A stretch of DNA of 64,000 nucleotides, from assembly GCF_011392125.1 (NCBI RefSeq), contig NZ_JAAJBU010000004.1:124001-188000 (forward strand). The letters run 5' to 3'. Below are positions 1 to 7,861 of this stretch, piece after piece (position 1 is the stretch's first letter; every line of letters begins with the position of its first letter). A program made the position numbers and the translations under genes. The notes under the pieces were generated by a model that searched no databases, was not told the DNA's origin, and saw nothing but the letters and a program-made list of their open reading frames with translations. Origin of the DNA: Flavobacterium lotistagni. GTDB lineage: Bacteria > Bacteroidota > Bacteroidia > Flavobacteriales > Flavobacteriaceae.

Positions 1-88
1 AAAGCATATGCGCCCATGTAGATACTCCACCGCCATTGAACGGATAAGTACCTTCTAAGATCAGCATTACATCGTATTTGTTCTTCAT
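1..88 (-). CDS. PelF-like GT4 glycosyltransferase, N-terminal fragment
   Basis: The first 29 codons of a gene that runs off the left edge of the window. The start ATG is at 88 on the minus strand. The visible residues include DVMLILEGTYPFNGGGVSTW, which resembles the N-terminal nucleotide-sugar-binding loop (GTYPxxxGGVSxW) of PelF-type retaining GT4 glycosyltransferases that build exopolysaccharide. A TAnnTTTG -7 box lies 55 bases upstream. Too little is present to judge integrity or substrate; the family call rests on this one motif. Confidence 0.6.
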   Translation of the reverse strand, partial: MKNKYDVMLILEGTYPFNGGGVSTWAHML

Positions 89-329
89 ATTTGTTTGGTT
101 TAAGCTTTGGGAGCTATTCAACAATGTTAAATTTGTTTCGAGCAAAGATATTTTGTGTTTGTTTAATAAAAAAAAAAACACCTTTAAATCAGTTGTAAAC
201 ACTCATAAAGTCGATAAAGTGCACTTTTTTTGCCGATAAAGGGCGCGAGAAAAATTTCGTTAAAAAAAACAAGTAGAATACATCGATAAAATGATGTATT
301 TCATCGAGTTGAAAAATATTTAGGAAAGA
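89..329. other. AT-rich intergenic region with short repeats
   Basis: No gene is visible here. The stretch holds a minus-strand -7 box (143-150) serving the glycosyltransferase, a perfect 12-bp palindrome AAAGTGCACTTT at 216-227, three copies of CGATAAA at 212, 234 and 284, and a hairpin AATACATC/GATGTATT at 277-300. On the minus strand that hairpin lies just past the helicase stop and is followed after a few bases by a T run, so it may be a weak terminator. Confidence 0.45.
143..150 (-). promoter_or_regulatory. -7 box TATCTTTG for the PelF-like gene
   Basis: On the minus strand the sequence reads TATCTTTG, an exact match to the flavobacterial TAnnTTTG consensus, 55 bases before the start codon. 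No clear TTG element sits at the expected distance upstream, so this rests on the -7 box alone. Confidence 0.4.
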
Positions 330-1856
330 CTAAAACAAACTTTCCCGAACTTTTTTTCCGATCAATAAATTGAGTTTTTGTTTGTAGTCTTCGATGAGCC
401 ATTCTTTGTAATTTTTGCTGCAATGACTCAAACAGTTAGCGTAACGTTTCATACGAGATTCAATGTCATCCTTGAGCTCTTTGGCGAGTTGCTTGGCTTG
501 AACCAAATCTGAGGTATTGTCAATACACATGTTGGCGTGCTGTTCGAGCGACTTTTCAATTACAATTTTAGAGCGAAGGTTTTGTGCAATGGCTTGTTTG
601 TGCTCGAAATCTACATCGAAAGTAACATCTGCGGTTTTGGCGAATTTTGCTCGTAATTCGGGCGGCATTTGGTATTTGAAATGCAATTCAATCTCAGCAT
701 CATCACGCAGGTTTTCCAAATAATATTCCGGCGATTTGAAGATGTGTTGCCAGTCTACGGGTTCGTCCCAAAGCCCAAAACGAGCGGCATTGTTGCCTAA
801 ATCAATGACTATAAAAGAGTCTTTGTTGGCTAACTTTCTAGAGCCACGACCGATCATCTGAAAATACAGCGTCAAGGATTTAGTGGCGCGATTCAGGATG
901 ATACTTTCTACAGTAGGTTCATCAAAACCAGTAGTCAAAATCCCAACTGAAGTCAAGACAGCATCAGGCGTATTTTTGAACCAAGACAAGATTTCTTTTC
1001 TGTCTTCAGGGCTGCTGGTATTATCTAAATGCCGAATCGGATAACCGGCCTCGCGGAAGGTTTCATATACATACAAAGAAGTATTGATTCCATTGTTGAA
1101 AATCAGTGTTTTCTTGCCCAATGATTTTTCAGTGTAGGCATGAATGAGCTTTTCTTGCATGGCCAATTGCGAATACAAATCATCAGAAGATTTCACCGTA
1201 TAATCGCCATTAATGCCAACTTTGAGCGAAGTCAAACCGACATCATAACTATATGTTGTTGCCCGTGCGAGAAAGCCTTTTTCAATGAGCGATGCAATCG
1301 TATCGCCTACAATGAGCTCGTCGTAATTCTCATTCATCGGCAATTTAATGTTTGAACTCAGTGGTGTTGCGGTAACGCCAAGAATAAAAGAGTTTTTAAA
1401 GAAATTCAGCAATTTGCGAAACGAGTTGTAATGCGCTTCATCGATAATAACCAAACCGATATTGTCTAGATGTAGTTTCTTGTCGTTGATGCGGTTTTTA
1501 AGTGTTTCAACCATCGCTACAAAACAAGAATAATCATTTTGGTCAGGTAGTTCTTTTACTTTACTATTAATGATTTTGTTCTTGACCTTAAAGCCGGTGA
1601 GCATTTTTGATGTTTGCTTGCAAAGCTCGATACGATGCGTCAAAACCAATACTTTTTTGTCGTGCTTGGATAGGTATCGTCTGACGATTTCAGAGAAAAT
1701 AACAGTTTTTCCTCCGCCAGTTGGCAATTGATAAAGCAAATGGTGGTTGTGCGGCGCATGATCCAAACGGTCGAAAATCTGCTTGATGTCGCCTTTCTGG
1801 TAGCCGTAAAGCTCCTTTTTTTCCTCGATTTCGATCTCTAAATCCTTTTCAGGCAT
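330..1856 (-). CDS. DEAD/DEAH box superfamily 2 helicase
   Basis: 508 residues. Walker A is LPTGGGKT at about residues 44-51, the DEAH box IIDEAH at 137-142, motif III region VTATP near 161-165, and a motif VI QMIGRGSR near residue 333, giving the two RecA-like domains of an SF2 helicase of the type-III-restriction/UvrB-like group. A basic C-terminal extension of roughly 130 residues carries no motif I recognise. No methylase or nuclease gene lies next to it, so a restriction role is not supported; it is more likely a stand-alone nucleic acid helicase. A well-formed promoter lies directly upstream (1877-1906). Substrate unknown. Confidence 0.85.
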   Translation of the reverse strand: MPEKDLEIEIEEKKELYGYQKGDIKQIFDRLDHAPHNHHLLYQLPTGGGKTVIFSEIVRRYLSKHDKKVLVLTHRIELCKQTSKMLTGFKVKNKIINSKVKELPDQNDYSCFVAMVETLKNRINDKKLHLDNIGLVIIDEAHYNSFRKLLNFFKNSFILGVTATPLSSNIKLPMNENYDELIVGDTIASLIEKGFLARATTYSYDVGLTSLKVGINGDYTVKSSDDLYSQLAMQEKLIHAYTEKSLGKKTLIFNNGINTSLYVYETFREAGYPIRHLDNTSSPEDRKEILSWFKNTPDAVLTSVGILTTGFDEPTVESIILNRATKSLTLYFQMIGRGSRKLANKDSFIVIDLGNNAARFGLWDEPVDWQHIFKSPEYYLENLRDDAEIELHFKYQMPPELRAKFAKTADVTFDVDFEHKQAIAQNLRSKIVIEKSLEQHANMCIDNTSDLVQAKQLAKELKDDIESRMKRYANCLSHCSKNYKEWLIEDYKQKLNLLIGKKVRESLF

Positions 1857-1876
1857 GGTGCGTTTGTAGAATTTCG

Positions 1877-1906
1877 CAAAAATAAGTCTAAAAAAGAGTT
1901 ATTCAA
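1877..1906 (-). promoter_or_regulatory. Promoter of the helicase gene
   Basis: On the minus strand TTG (1906-1904) is followed after 19 bases by TATTTTTG (1884-1877), a full match to the Bacteroidota TTG-N(17-23)-TAnnTTTG pattern. The -7 box ends 20 bases before the start codon, implying a very short leader. Confidence 0.6.
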
Positions 1907-1972
1907 TGCTTTGAAGCGTTAAATCGCAAAATTTAAATTGAAATTTATATTGGCAGGTCGATTTGCAGCATT

Positions 1973-2500
1973 TTAAAAATCTGAATCTTCATCGAACAAA
2001 GTAATTATACGCGCCATTTCGTATCGATTTTCCCAGTCTTGGCGATTGGCTTCATTGACAATTTGAATCAATCGGTCTTTAAAACTAGGCTTTATTCCAT
2101 GACTAATGATATAACGTACAGCTTGTTCGAACGAATTGAGCATGCTTTTATAAAATGAAGCATATCGAATCTCGCGGCGAGCATTATATTTTTGAGCCAC
2201 TTCAATAGCGTGAAGCATCACATCGGCAACAGCAAAAACATCAACGCCTAACAATAAAAACTGTTTGATGTATTTCTGCGCAGTGGATCTTCTGAGCTTG
2301 GCACGCTTGGTTTTTACTGGGAAATATTCGTTGGTGATTTTCATTTTGGCTTCACTAACCAGTTGATCTTCTTTCGGGTTGAAAACAAAATCGTAATAGG
2401 TTTTCACTGGAGCGAACTTATCATACAAAGCCACGATTTGTTCTTCTAGTGCTTCTTTGGGTAATTCTCCCAGGTATTTCTTGAGTTCGCGTTTGCTCAT
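1973..2500 (-). CDS. DUF6155 family protein
   Basis: 175 residues, soluble, highly charged, mostly predicted helix. The N terminus MSKRELKKYLGELPKEALEE and the following YYDFVFNPKED are typical of the DUF6155 family common in Bacteroidota, which has no known function as far as I know. No catalytic motif, signal peptide or membrane segment is visible. It lies 116 bases upstream of the helicase on the same strand, but the helicase has its own promoter, so they are probably separate units. Confidence 0.7.
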   Translation of the reverse strand: MSKRELKKYLGELPKEALEEQIVALYDKFAPVKTYYDFVFNPKEDQLVSEAKMKITNEYFPVKTKRAKLRRSTAQKYIKQFLLLGVDVFAVADVMLHAIEVAQKYNARREIRYASFYKSMLNSFEQAVRYIISHGIKPSFKDRLIQIVNEANRQDWENRYEMARIITLFDEDSDF

Positions 2501-2519
2501 GGCATTAAAATAAATTAGT

Positions 2520-2551
2520 TTGGCAATAACAGTTTTGATTCGCTAATTTTG
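2520..2551 (+). promoter_or_regulatory. Promoter upstream of the DUF3817 and MscS genes
   Basis: TTG at 2520-2522, a 21-base spacer, then TAATTTTG at 2544-2551, matching the flavobacterial TTG-N(17-23)-TAnnTTTG consensus. The start codon of the DUF3817 gene is 33 bases past the -7 box. Confidence 0.6.
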
Positions 2552-2584
2552 CGCTTTTCAAACCAACTGTAAAACACCGCAAAC

Positions 2585-2863
2585 ATGGTAAAAATTTTCA
2601 AGACTGTCGCTCTTTTGGAAGGGATTTCATTGCTTTTACTGCTCTTTTTCGCGATGCCAATGAAATATATTTTCGAACTTCCGATATACGTGAAAGTCAT
2701 TGGAATGGCTCACGGATTATTGTTTATTGCCTATATTGCTTTGGCAATCATGAACAAAATCGAAGAGAAATGGGAAAACACTAAATTCCTGTTTATTTGC
2801 CTAGCTTCGGTTGTTCCGTTTGGTACTTTTTATATTGAGAAAAAATACTTTAGAAATGCATAA
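2585..2863 (+). CDS. DUF3817 small membrane protein
   Basis: 92 residues with three hydrophobic segments (about 8-28, 34-56 and 66-82). The pattern of a conserved N-terminal ALLEGISLLLLL, a central GMAHG and a C-terminal FGTFYIEKK matches the DUF3817 family of small integral membrane proteins, function unknown. Its last codons overlap the start of the mechanosensitive channel gene by 8 bases, so the two are very probably translated from one mRNA. Confidence 0.8.
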   Translation: MVKIFKTVALLEGISLLLLLFFAMPMKYIFELPIYVKVIGMAHGLLFIAYIALAIMNKIEEKWENTKFLFICLASVVPFGTFYIEKKYFRNA

Positions 2864-4112
2864 AACCCTAGAGAATATTTACTGCTGGTGTTATCCTTTG
2901 TTCCGCAAATGGGGAATGAATGATACGATTGCTTCCTACTCTAGCCTAGTGGTGAATATTCTTCTTCTGAGTTTTCTGACCTATATTATCTATATGGTTT
3001 TCCGTTTCTTTCTGGTGACTGTAATGGCGGTAGTTGCAAAGAAAACCAAAACTAAATTTGATGATTTGCTGATTTCGAACAAAACAGCCAAATACATCTC
3101 GCATCTCATTCCGCTGTTGTTTATATACAAGTCAGTACCGGTGATTTTAAATGATTATGTATACTGGGAAACCGTTTTCGGAAAGTTAGTCGGTGTGTAC
3201 ATCATCTTGTTGATTTTATGGATTGTTCGCACGGTTTTCAATGCTTTACGCGATTTTCTCAAAACCAAACCGGAATATAGTGACAAACCAATTGATAGTT
3301 ATATTCAGGTGATTATGCTGATTCTCTGGATGATTGGCGTTACGGTGATTATATCGGAATTATTCAATGTAAGCGCCAATACGATGTTTGCGACACTCGG
3401 AGCTGTTTCGGCAATTATATTATTGATTTTTCGAGATACTTTATTAGGGTTTGTGGCCAGTGTGCAAGTTTCTCTGAATGATATGGTGCGTATTGGCGAT
3501 TGGATCACTTTCGACAAATTTGGTGCTGATGGCGATGTAATTGAAATCAATTTGGCCACAGTAAAAGTGCGCAATTTTGACAATACCACTACCACTATTC
3601 CTACCTACAGCATGATTGCAGATTCTTTTCGAAACTGGCGCGGTATGCTTAATTCAGATGGGCGCAGAATCAAAAGGCACTTGCTCATTCGGGCTAAAAG
3701 TATCCGTTTTTTGACTGAAGATGAATTACAGAAGTTGAAACGTATTCAACTCATTAGCCATTATATTGATAGCCGACAGCTTGAAATCAATAAATACAAC
3801 TTGGCACATGATATTGATAAGTCTTTGCCATTGAACGGGCGCAATTTGACTAACTTTGGTTTGTATCGAAAATACATAACCGCATATCTTGAAAATTACC
3901 CAAGTTTAAATAAAGATATGATATTGTTATGCAGGCAGTTGCAGCCAACAGCTCAAGGCATTCCTTTAGAAATTTACGCTTTTACTAAAGATAAAAAATT
4001 CGAGAATTACGAGTACATTATGGCAGATATTTTCGACCATTTGATTGCTGCCATCGGTTTCTTCGATTTAGAAATTTTTGAGCTTTCTACAGGCAAAGAA
4101 ATCCAGCAATAG
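2856..4112 (+). CDS. YbdG-like mechanosensitive ion channel (MscS superfamily)
   Basis: 418 residues from the ATG at 2856. An in-frame start at 2811 exists but would lie deep inside the upstream gene, so the later one is chosen. Several transmembrane segments occupy roughly residues 20-180, then the pore-lining TM3 and MscS beta domain (LGAVSAIILLIFRDTLLGFV, followed by VSLNDMVRIGDWITF, DGDVIEI and TTTTIPTYSMI). Length and layout match E. coli YbdG (about 415 residues), a miniconductance channel that responds to membrane tension during osmotic downshock. Cotranscribed with the DUF3817 gene. Gating properties cannot be read from sequence. Confidence 0.87.
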   Translation: MHKTLENIYCWCYPLFRKWGMNDTIASYSSLVVNILLLSFLTYIIYMVFRFFLVTVMAVVAKKTKTKFDDLLISNKTAKYISHLIPLLFIYKSVPVILNDYVYWETVFGKLVGVYIILLILWIVRTVFNALRDFLKTKPEYSDKPIDSYIQVIMLILWMIGVTVIISELFNVSANTMFATLGAVSAIILLIFRDTLLGFVASVQVSLNDMVRIGDWITFDKFGADGDVIEINLATVKVRNFDNTTTTIPTYSMIADSFRNWRGMLNSDGRRIKRHLLIRAKSIRFLTEDELQKLKRIQLISHYIDSRQLEINKYNLAHDIDKSLPLNGRNLTNFGLYRKYITAYLENYPSLNKDMILLCRQLQPTAQGIPLEIYAFTKDKKFENYEYIMADIFDHLIAAIGFFDLEIFELSTGKEIQQ

Positions 4113-4117
4113 TGGTC

Positions 4118-4504
4118 TTATTTTAACCGGTCGTTAATGTATTCAATTTTGGTTTTTCCGTGGGCTTGCGGTTTTCCATTTTTGTCCAAACTAACCATAG
4201 TTATGGTGTCGATAGAAATGATGGTCTCACGGGTCATTATGTTTCTGACTTCACATCTCAAGGTTAATGAAGTGTTGCCAAACTTGACTACATCAATTCC
4301 AATTTCAACAATATCGCCTTGATTGGCCGAACTTCTAAAGTTAATCTCAGACATGTGCTTGGTCACTACGCGCTTATTTTCGAGTTGGATAATCGAATAT
4401 AAGGCTACTTCCTCGTCAATCCAGGCCAGTAATTTTCCGCCGAATAAAGTGCCATTCGGATTTAAGTCTTCAGGCTTTACCCATTTTCTGGTGTGAAATC
4501 GCAT
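4118..4504 (-). CDS. Acyl-CoA thioesterase, hotdog fold (YciA/ACOT type)
   Basis: 128 residues, one hotdog domain. The LFGGKLLAWIDEEVA stretch near residues 21-35 holds the helix and the Asp used by YciA/BFIT-type thioesterases to hydrolyse acyl-CoA, and RSSANQGDIVEIG continues the typical pattern. Its start touches the stop of the Nudix gene (shared base 4504), so the pair is translationally coupled on the minus strand. Converges on the mechanosensitive channel gene with only 5 bases between the stops. Substrate chain length is not predictable. Confidence 0.85.
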   Translation of the reverse strand: MRFHTRKWVKPEDLNPNGTLFGGKLLAWIDEEVALYSIIQLENKRVVTKHMSEINFRSSANQGDIVEIGIDVVKFGNTSLTLRCEVRNIMTRETIISIDTITMVSLDKNGKPQAHGKTKIEYINDRLK

Positions 4505-4923
4505 CAGTTTAAATATTTAGTTTGGGCTAATGTAATAATTTCTGCATGATCGAAAGCCATTTCAGGTAAATCATCGATTGCGAACCATTGCGCATTCATG
4601 GCATCATCATTAGCAACAGCAACAACAGTTGGAGTAACAAATCCTTGGTAAGCAATTGAAATCACATGACCACGCGGATCTCGAAAAGGTTTTCCGAAAA
4701 CACCTATTTGTTCGAGATTATCAGTTTGAATATTCGTTTCTTCAAACAGCTCTCTTTTTGCCGCATCTTCAAGAGCTTCATTTTCGTATACAAAGCCGCC
4801 GGGTAAGGCCCAAAAATCTTCAAATGGCGGTTTTTTTCTTTGAATTAGTAACACATAAAGTTTAGATTCCAGAATTTTGAAAATAACCATATCGACAGTT
4901 ACAAATATTTTAGACGTACGCAT
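4504..4923 (-). CDS. Nudix hydrolase
   Basis: 139 residues. A complete Nudix box (G-x5-E-x7-REUxEExGU form) runs from GGFVYENEALEDAAKRELFE into ETNIQ at about residues 42-66, so the Mg-binding glutamates are intact. The fold and the RDPRGHVISIAYQGF segment resemble ADP-ribose/NADH-type Nudix enzymes and NrtR-like proteins, but no DNA-binding C-terminal domain is present. First gene of a two-gene unit with the thioesterase. The substrate is unknown; house-cleaning of nucleoside diphosphate derivatives is likely. Confidence 0.87.
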   Translation of the reverse strand: MRTSKIFVTVDMVIFKILESKLYVLLIQRKKPPFEDFWALPGGFVYENEALEDAAKRELFEETNIQTDNLEQIGVFGKPFRDPRGHVISIAYQGFVTPTVVAVANDDAMNAQWFAIDDLPEMAFDHAEIITLAQTKYLN

Positions 4924-4991
4924 ATTTTCTTACGTTTTGATTCACATTAGCTTATGAATTTTGTAAAATTAGCATTAATTATTAATCGGGG

Positions 4992-5021
4992 TTGAATTTT
5001 AAAACTAAACCCCTATATTTG
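4992..5021 (+). promoter_or_regulatory. Promoter of the OmpA-family gene
   Basis: TTG at 4992-4994, a 19-base spacer and TATATTTG at 5014-5021 form an exact Bacteroidota-type promoter. It lies 46 bases before the start codon, as expected for a highly expressed outer-membrane protein with a short AT-rich leader. Confidence 0.7.
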
Positions 5022-5067
5022 CATCGAATGTTAAAACTGACGATTAGACGTTAACAATCTTAAAACT

Positions 5068-6417
5068 ATGAAACACTGTTTACTATTGATATCCTTCGCT
5101 TTATTGACTGCTAACTTAGGATATGCTCAGAAAGAAGATATCAAAGACGCTAAAGATACCGGTGAACGCAAAGATTACAACAAATGGACTTTAGAGGTAA
5201 CAGCCGGGCAAAGTAAAGGAACCAAACCATTTACCGTAGGTTATTATTCTAGTAATCCTGATAAGATGTTCGGCTCTATTAACTTCAATACATTCAGCGT
5301 TGGGGTTCGTTATATGTTTAGTGCGAAGTTTGGTTTGAAAGCTGATTTCAGTTCAGATCAATTTACCAACAACAAAAACACAGACAGTAAAGATTTCAAA
5401 TTGCAGCAATACCGGTTTGGGTTACAGGGTGTAGTAAATGCTTCTCGTCTTTTCAATATCCAGCAAGAACTTGGTCGATTGAGTATTTTGATTCACGCAG
5501 GTTTGCAAGGCGCACAAGCAACTCCTAAGTATAAACCAGACGAAGGAGAGGTAGGTTATTTTTATAACAAATCAGAATTAAACCTAGGAGTCATGTTCGG
5601 AATTTCTCCAGAGTTCCGCGTTTCAAAGAAATTCTCCATCATCGGGGATTTTAGTACGCTTTCGAACTTCAGACAGCACTGGACGTGGGATGGACGTGTT
5701 TCCGATAAATCCAACAACCTTTCAGGTCAGATGATAATGAGTTCAATCGGTCTTACTTACTCCTTCGGTAAAGATAACATTCACGGTGACTGGGCAATTA
5801 TCGATGAAGGAAAACTCAAAGAAATCGAAGAACTTGACAAGCGTATCGGAGAACTTGAAAGTATGCTTAATGATTCTGATAAAGATGGTGTGCCGGATTA
5901 CCTAGATGTTGAAAACAATTCTATCGCTGGTGTAGCTGTTGATACCAAAGGACGTATGATTGATGTGAATAAGAATGGCGTTCCAGACGAATTGGAGAAA
6001 TACATGGCCAACACTTACGTCGACAAGTCAAACATTAAAGAAACACTCGAAACTGCTAATGCAGACATGATTAAACGATTGATTAACGAGGGTTATGTAA
6101 CTACCTATTTCGATACCGGAAAAACCAATCCAACGAACGTTTCTACAGAGGGCATCGACTTCATGTTGACCTATTTGAGAAACAATCCTAGTGCATCAAT
6201 CGATATTATCGGACACGCTGATGAAATTGGAAAAACGGCTTACAACGACAAACTTTCTATAGGAAGAGCCAACACGGTTAAGAACACTTTAATCAAAGCT
6301 GGTGTTGATGCTTCTCGTTTGAATGTGGTTAGCGAAGGCGAAGATGCTTCAGTGGCTATCGATTCTAAAGACGCTAGAAGACTTGTCAGAAGAGTTACTT
6401 TCAAAGTACGCGAATAA
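5068..6417 (+). CDS. OmpA-family outer membrane protein
   Basis: 449 residues. A signal peptide ends near residue 20 (cleavage after GYAQ). Residues about 30-245 form an outer-membrane beta barrel. A short helix is followed by calcium-binding thrombospondin type 3-like motifs (DSDKDGVPDYLDVENN near 271-286 and a second DVNKNGVPDELEKY). Residues about 335-449 are an OmpA C-terminal peptidoglycan-binding domain with IDIIGHADEIG and the RRVTF ending. The protein should anchor the outer membrane to peptidoglycan. It has its own strong promoter and a strong terminator, so it is monocistronic. Confidence 0.92.
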   Translation: MKHCLLLISFALLTANLGYAQKEDIKDAKDTGERKDYNKWTLEVTAGQSKGTKPFTVGYYSSNPDKMFGSINFNTFSVGVRYMFSAKFGLKADFSSDQFTNNKNTDSKDFKLQQYRFGLQGVVNASRLFNIQQELGRLSILIHAGLQGAQATPKYKPDEGEVGYFYNKSELNLGVMFGISPEFRVSKKFSIIGDFSTLSNFRQHWTWDGRVSDKSNNLSGQMIMSSIGLTYSFGKDNIHGDWAIIDEGKLKEIEELDKRIGELESMLNDSDKDGVPDYLDVENNSIAGVAVDTKGRMIDVNKNGVPDELEKYMANTYVDKSNIKETLETANADMIKRLINEGYVTTYFDTGKTNPTNVSTEGIDFMLTYLRNNPSASIDIIGHADEIGKTAYNDKLSIGRANTVKNTLIKAGVDASRLNVVSEGEDASVAIDSKDARRLVRRVTFKVRE

Positions 6418-6446
6418 TCAACAAATCATTCTTGATAACTATACAT

Positions 6447-6476
6447 AACCTCCGTCTAACAGCGGAGGTTTTTTTA
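6447..6476 (+). terminator. Rho-independent terminator after the OmpA-family gene
   Basis: Perfect 8-bp stem AACCTCCG (6447-6454) / CGGAGGTT (6463-6470) with an 8-base loop, running into an uninterrupted T run on the plus strand. Confidence 0.85.
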
Positions 6477-6493
6477 TAACTTTAAAAGAAAAA

Positions 6494-6910
6494 ATGGAAA
6501 CTCGCGATATTTTATTGAACAGCCTTCGTGGCGAAACACTCGGAACCATCACCGAATATTCTTCAGCCGACGAGGTTTTCCAAAACCAAACCCTACGCCC
6601 TATCTTGAAACTGCAAAACGATTTGTTTGTAGAAGTCTTCCGAAATTACATCGGCAAACACAAACATGACTTCTACCAATATACGGTAGAGAAAAAATTG
6701 CAATTCATTGAAAATGCAATCCAAAAAGATATCAAATTTCGAAATGCGCTCAAGGGAATGGTAATTGGACTGTTTACTATAGAAGAATATACTAGGTATG
6801 TTCAGAATTCTTCGGCGCTCAACAAACGTATGATGAACCTGCTAATAGAGCGATTGAAAAGCCAAGTGCAGCTTTTTGAGTCAACCGAAACTACTTATAC
6901 AAGTATATAG
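6494..6910 (+). CDS. Conserved hypothetical protein
   Basis: 138 residues, soluble, predicted all-helical, no signal peptide, no cysteines and no motif I recognise. It begins 18 bases after the terminator of the OmpA gene and has no obvious -7 box of its own in that gap, so expression may depend on readthrough or on a promoter overlapping the terminator. Similar proteins in Bacteroidota have been labelled glyoxalase, but no metal-binding VOC motif is visible here, so that label is not used. Function unknown. Confidence 0.6.
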   Translation: METRDILLNSLRGETLGTITEYSSADEVFQNQTLRPILKLQNDLFVEVFRNYIGKHKHDFYQYTVEKKLQFIENAIQKDIKFRNALKGMVIGLFTIEEYTRYVQNSSALNKRMMNLLIERLKSQVQLFESTETTYTSI

Positions 6911-6922
6911 CCCAACCCCTAC

Positions 6923-6990
6923 TTAATCAGATTTTAAGTTTTAGCCAAAACCGATTTTGCTACAGGGCTGTTTTTTAATGTTTTCTTAAT
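6923..6990. promoter_or_regulatory. Two TTAA-N7-TTAA pairs upstream of the amidoligase cluster
   Basis: TTAAT at 6923 and TTAAG at 6934, then TTAAT at 6975 and TTAAT at 6986: each pair has an 11-base period. This is the same spacing as the four-unit array between the two-component system and the LTA-synthase-like gene at 18379-18416. Two-unit matches can arise by chance in AT-rich DNA, so this is only a possible binding site for an OmpR/PhoB-type regulator. Confidence 0.25.
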
Positions 6991-7129
6991 TTATTGAGAG
7001 CTTTGCTTGGTTTCTCGTAAATGTTTGCTGAATTGTTCTGAACCCACATATTTATTGAATATTTTTATTATACTTGTTTTTGAAGGAAGTATAAATAAAT
7101 CTTACCAAAGCTAAACCGACAAAACCTTT

Positions 7130-7843
7130 ATGAAAGAAGAATACTTCAAATGGTACTCTCCGAATTTGAGCCGTGAAATCGAAATGCTGGTTTTTGGCCA
7201 TGCCGGTTATCCGGTGATTTTGTTCCCGACTTCTATGGGAAGCTACCACGAAAACAAAGACCAAGGTTTGATTGGCGCCGCGCAGTGGTATATCGAACAA
7301 GGGTTGATCCAGATTTTTTGCCCTGGCAGCATTGATAAAGACAGCTTTTATAACAAGAATATCCATCCTTTTCATCGCATTCAGAACCATACTTGGTACG
7401 ATAAAATGATTTGTCACGAAATCGTAGAGCGCGTTCGTAACAATACTTATTCTGGAAAAGTAGCTGTGGCCGGATGCAGTTTTGGAGGTTATCATGCCGC
7501 TAATTTTGCCTTTCGCCATCCGGGTTATGTGAGCCATATGTTTTCGATGAGTGGCGCTTTCGACATTAAGAGTTTTATGGATGGTTATTACGACGACAAC
7601 GTGTTTTACAATAGCCCTGAAGATTACTTGCATGGTTTAAACGACCGTGAACTCTGGAATATGGATATCATTTTGGGTACATCCAATTGGGACATTTGTT
7701 TCGATGCTAACTTGAAATTGAGTCGAGTGCTGGCCGGGCGCGATATTCCACATTGGTTGGATGTTCGTCAAGACAAGCAGCACGATTGGCCGGTTTGGCG
7801 CGACATGTTCCCACATTATTTATCGAGAATCAAATTTTTCTAA
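7130..7843 (+). CDS. Alpha/beta-hydrolase esterase, first gene of amidoligase cluster
   Basis: 237 residues, cytoplasmic (no signal peptide). The nucleophile elbow is GCSFGG near residues 117-122, with Ser as nucleophile. A His within QHDWPVW near residue 220 is the likely catalytic base, and an Asp in DIRMDIILG-like context would complete the triad. It belongs to the putative esterase (esterase D/enterochelin-esterase-like) family. It starts a tight plus-strand run with an ATP-grasp ligase 18 bases downstream, suggesting it hydrolyses an ester or thioester intermediate, or an ester of the peptide product. The substrate is unknown. Confidence 0.75.
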   Translation: MKEEYFKWYSPNLSREIEMLVFGHAGYPVILFPTSMGSYHENKDQGLIGAAQWYIEQGLIQIFCPGSIDKDSFYNKNIHPFHRIQNHTWYDKMICHEIVERVRNNTYSGKVAVAGCSFGGYHAANFAFRHPGYVSHMFSMSGAFDIKSFMDGYYDDNVFYNSPEDYLHGLNDRELWNMDIILGTSNWDICFDANLKLSRVLAGRDIPHWLDVRQDKQHDWPVWRDMFPHYLSRIKFF

Positions 7844-7861
7844 AATATAAAAACCAGTAGT

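Noticed and set aside
330..1856. Helicase as part of a restriction or defence system
   Set aside because: No methylase, nuclease or other defence gene is adjacent; only DUF6155 and unrelated genes flank it.
7052..7633. 193-codon open frame on the minus strand opposite the first esterase
   Set aside because: It is entirely antisense to a well-supported gene and its translation shows no domain or signal peptide.
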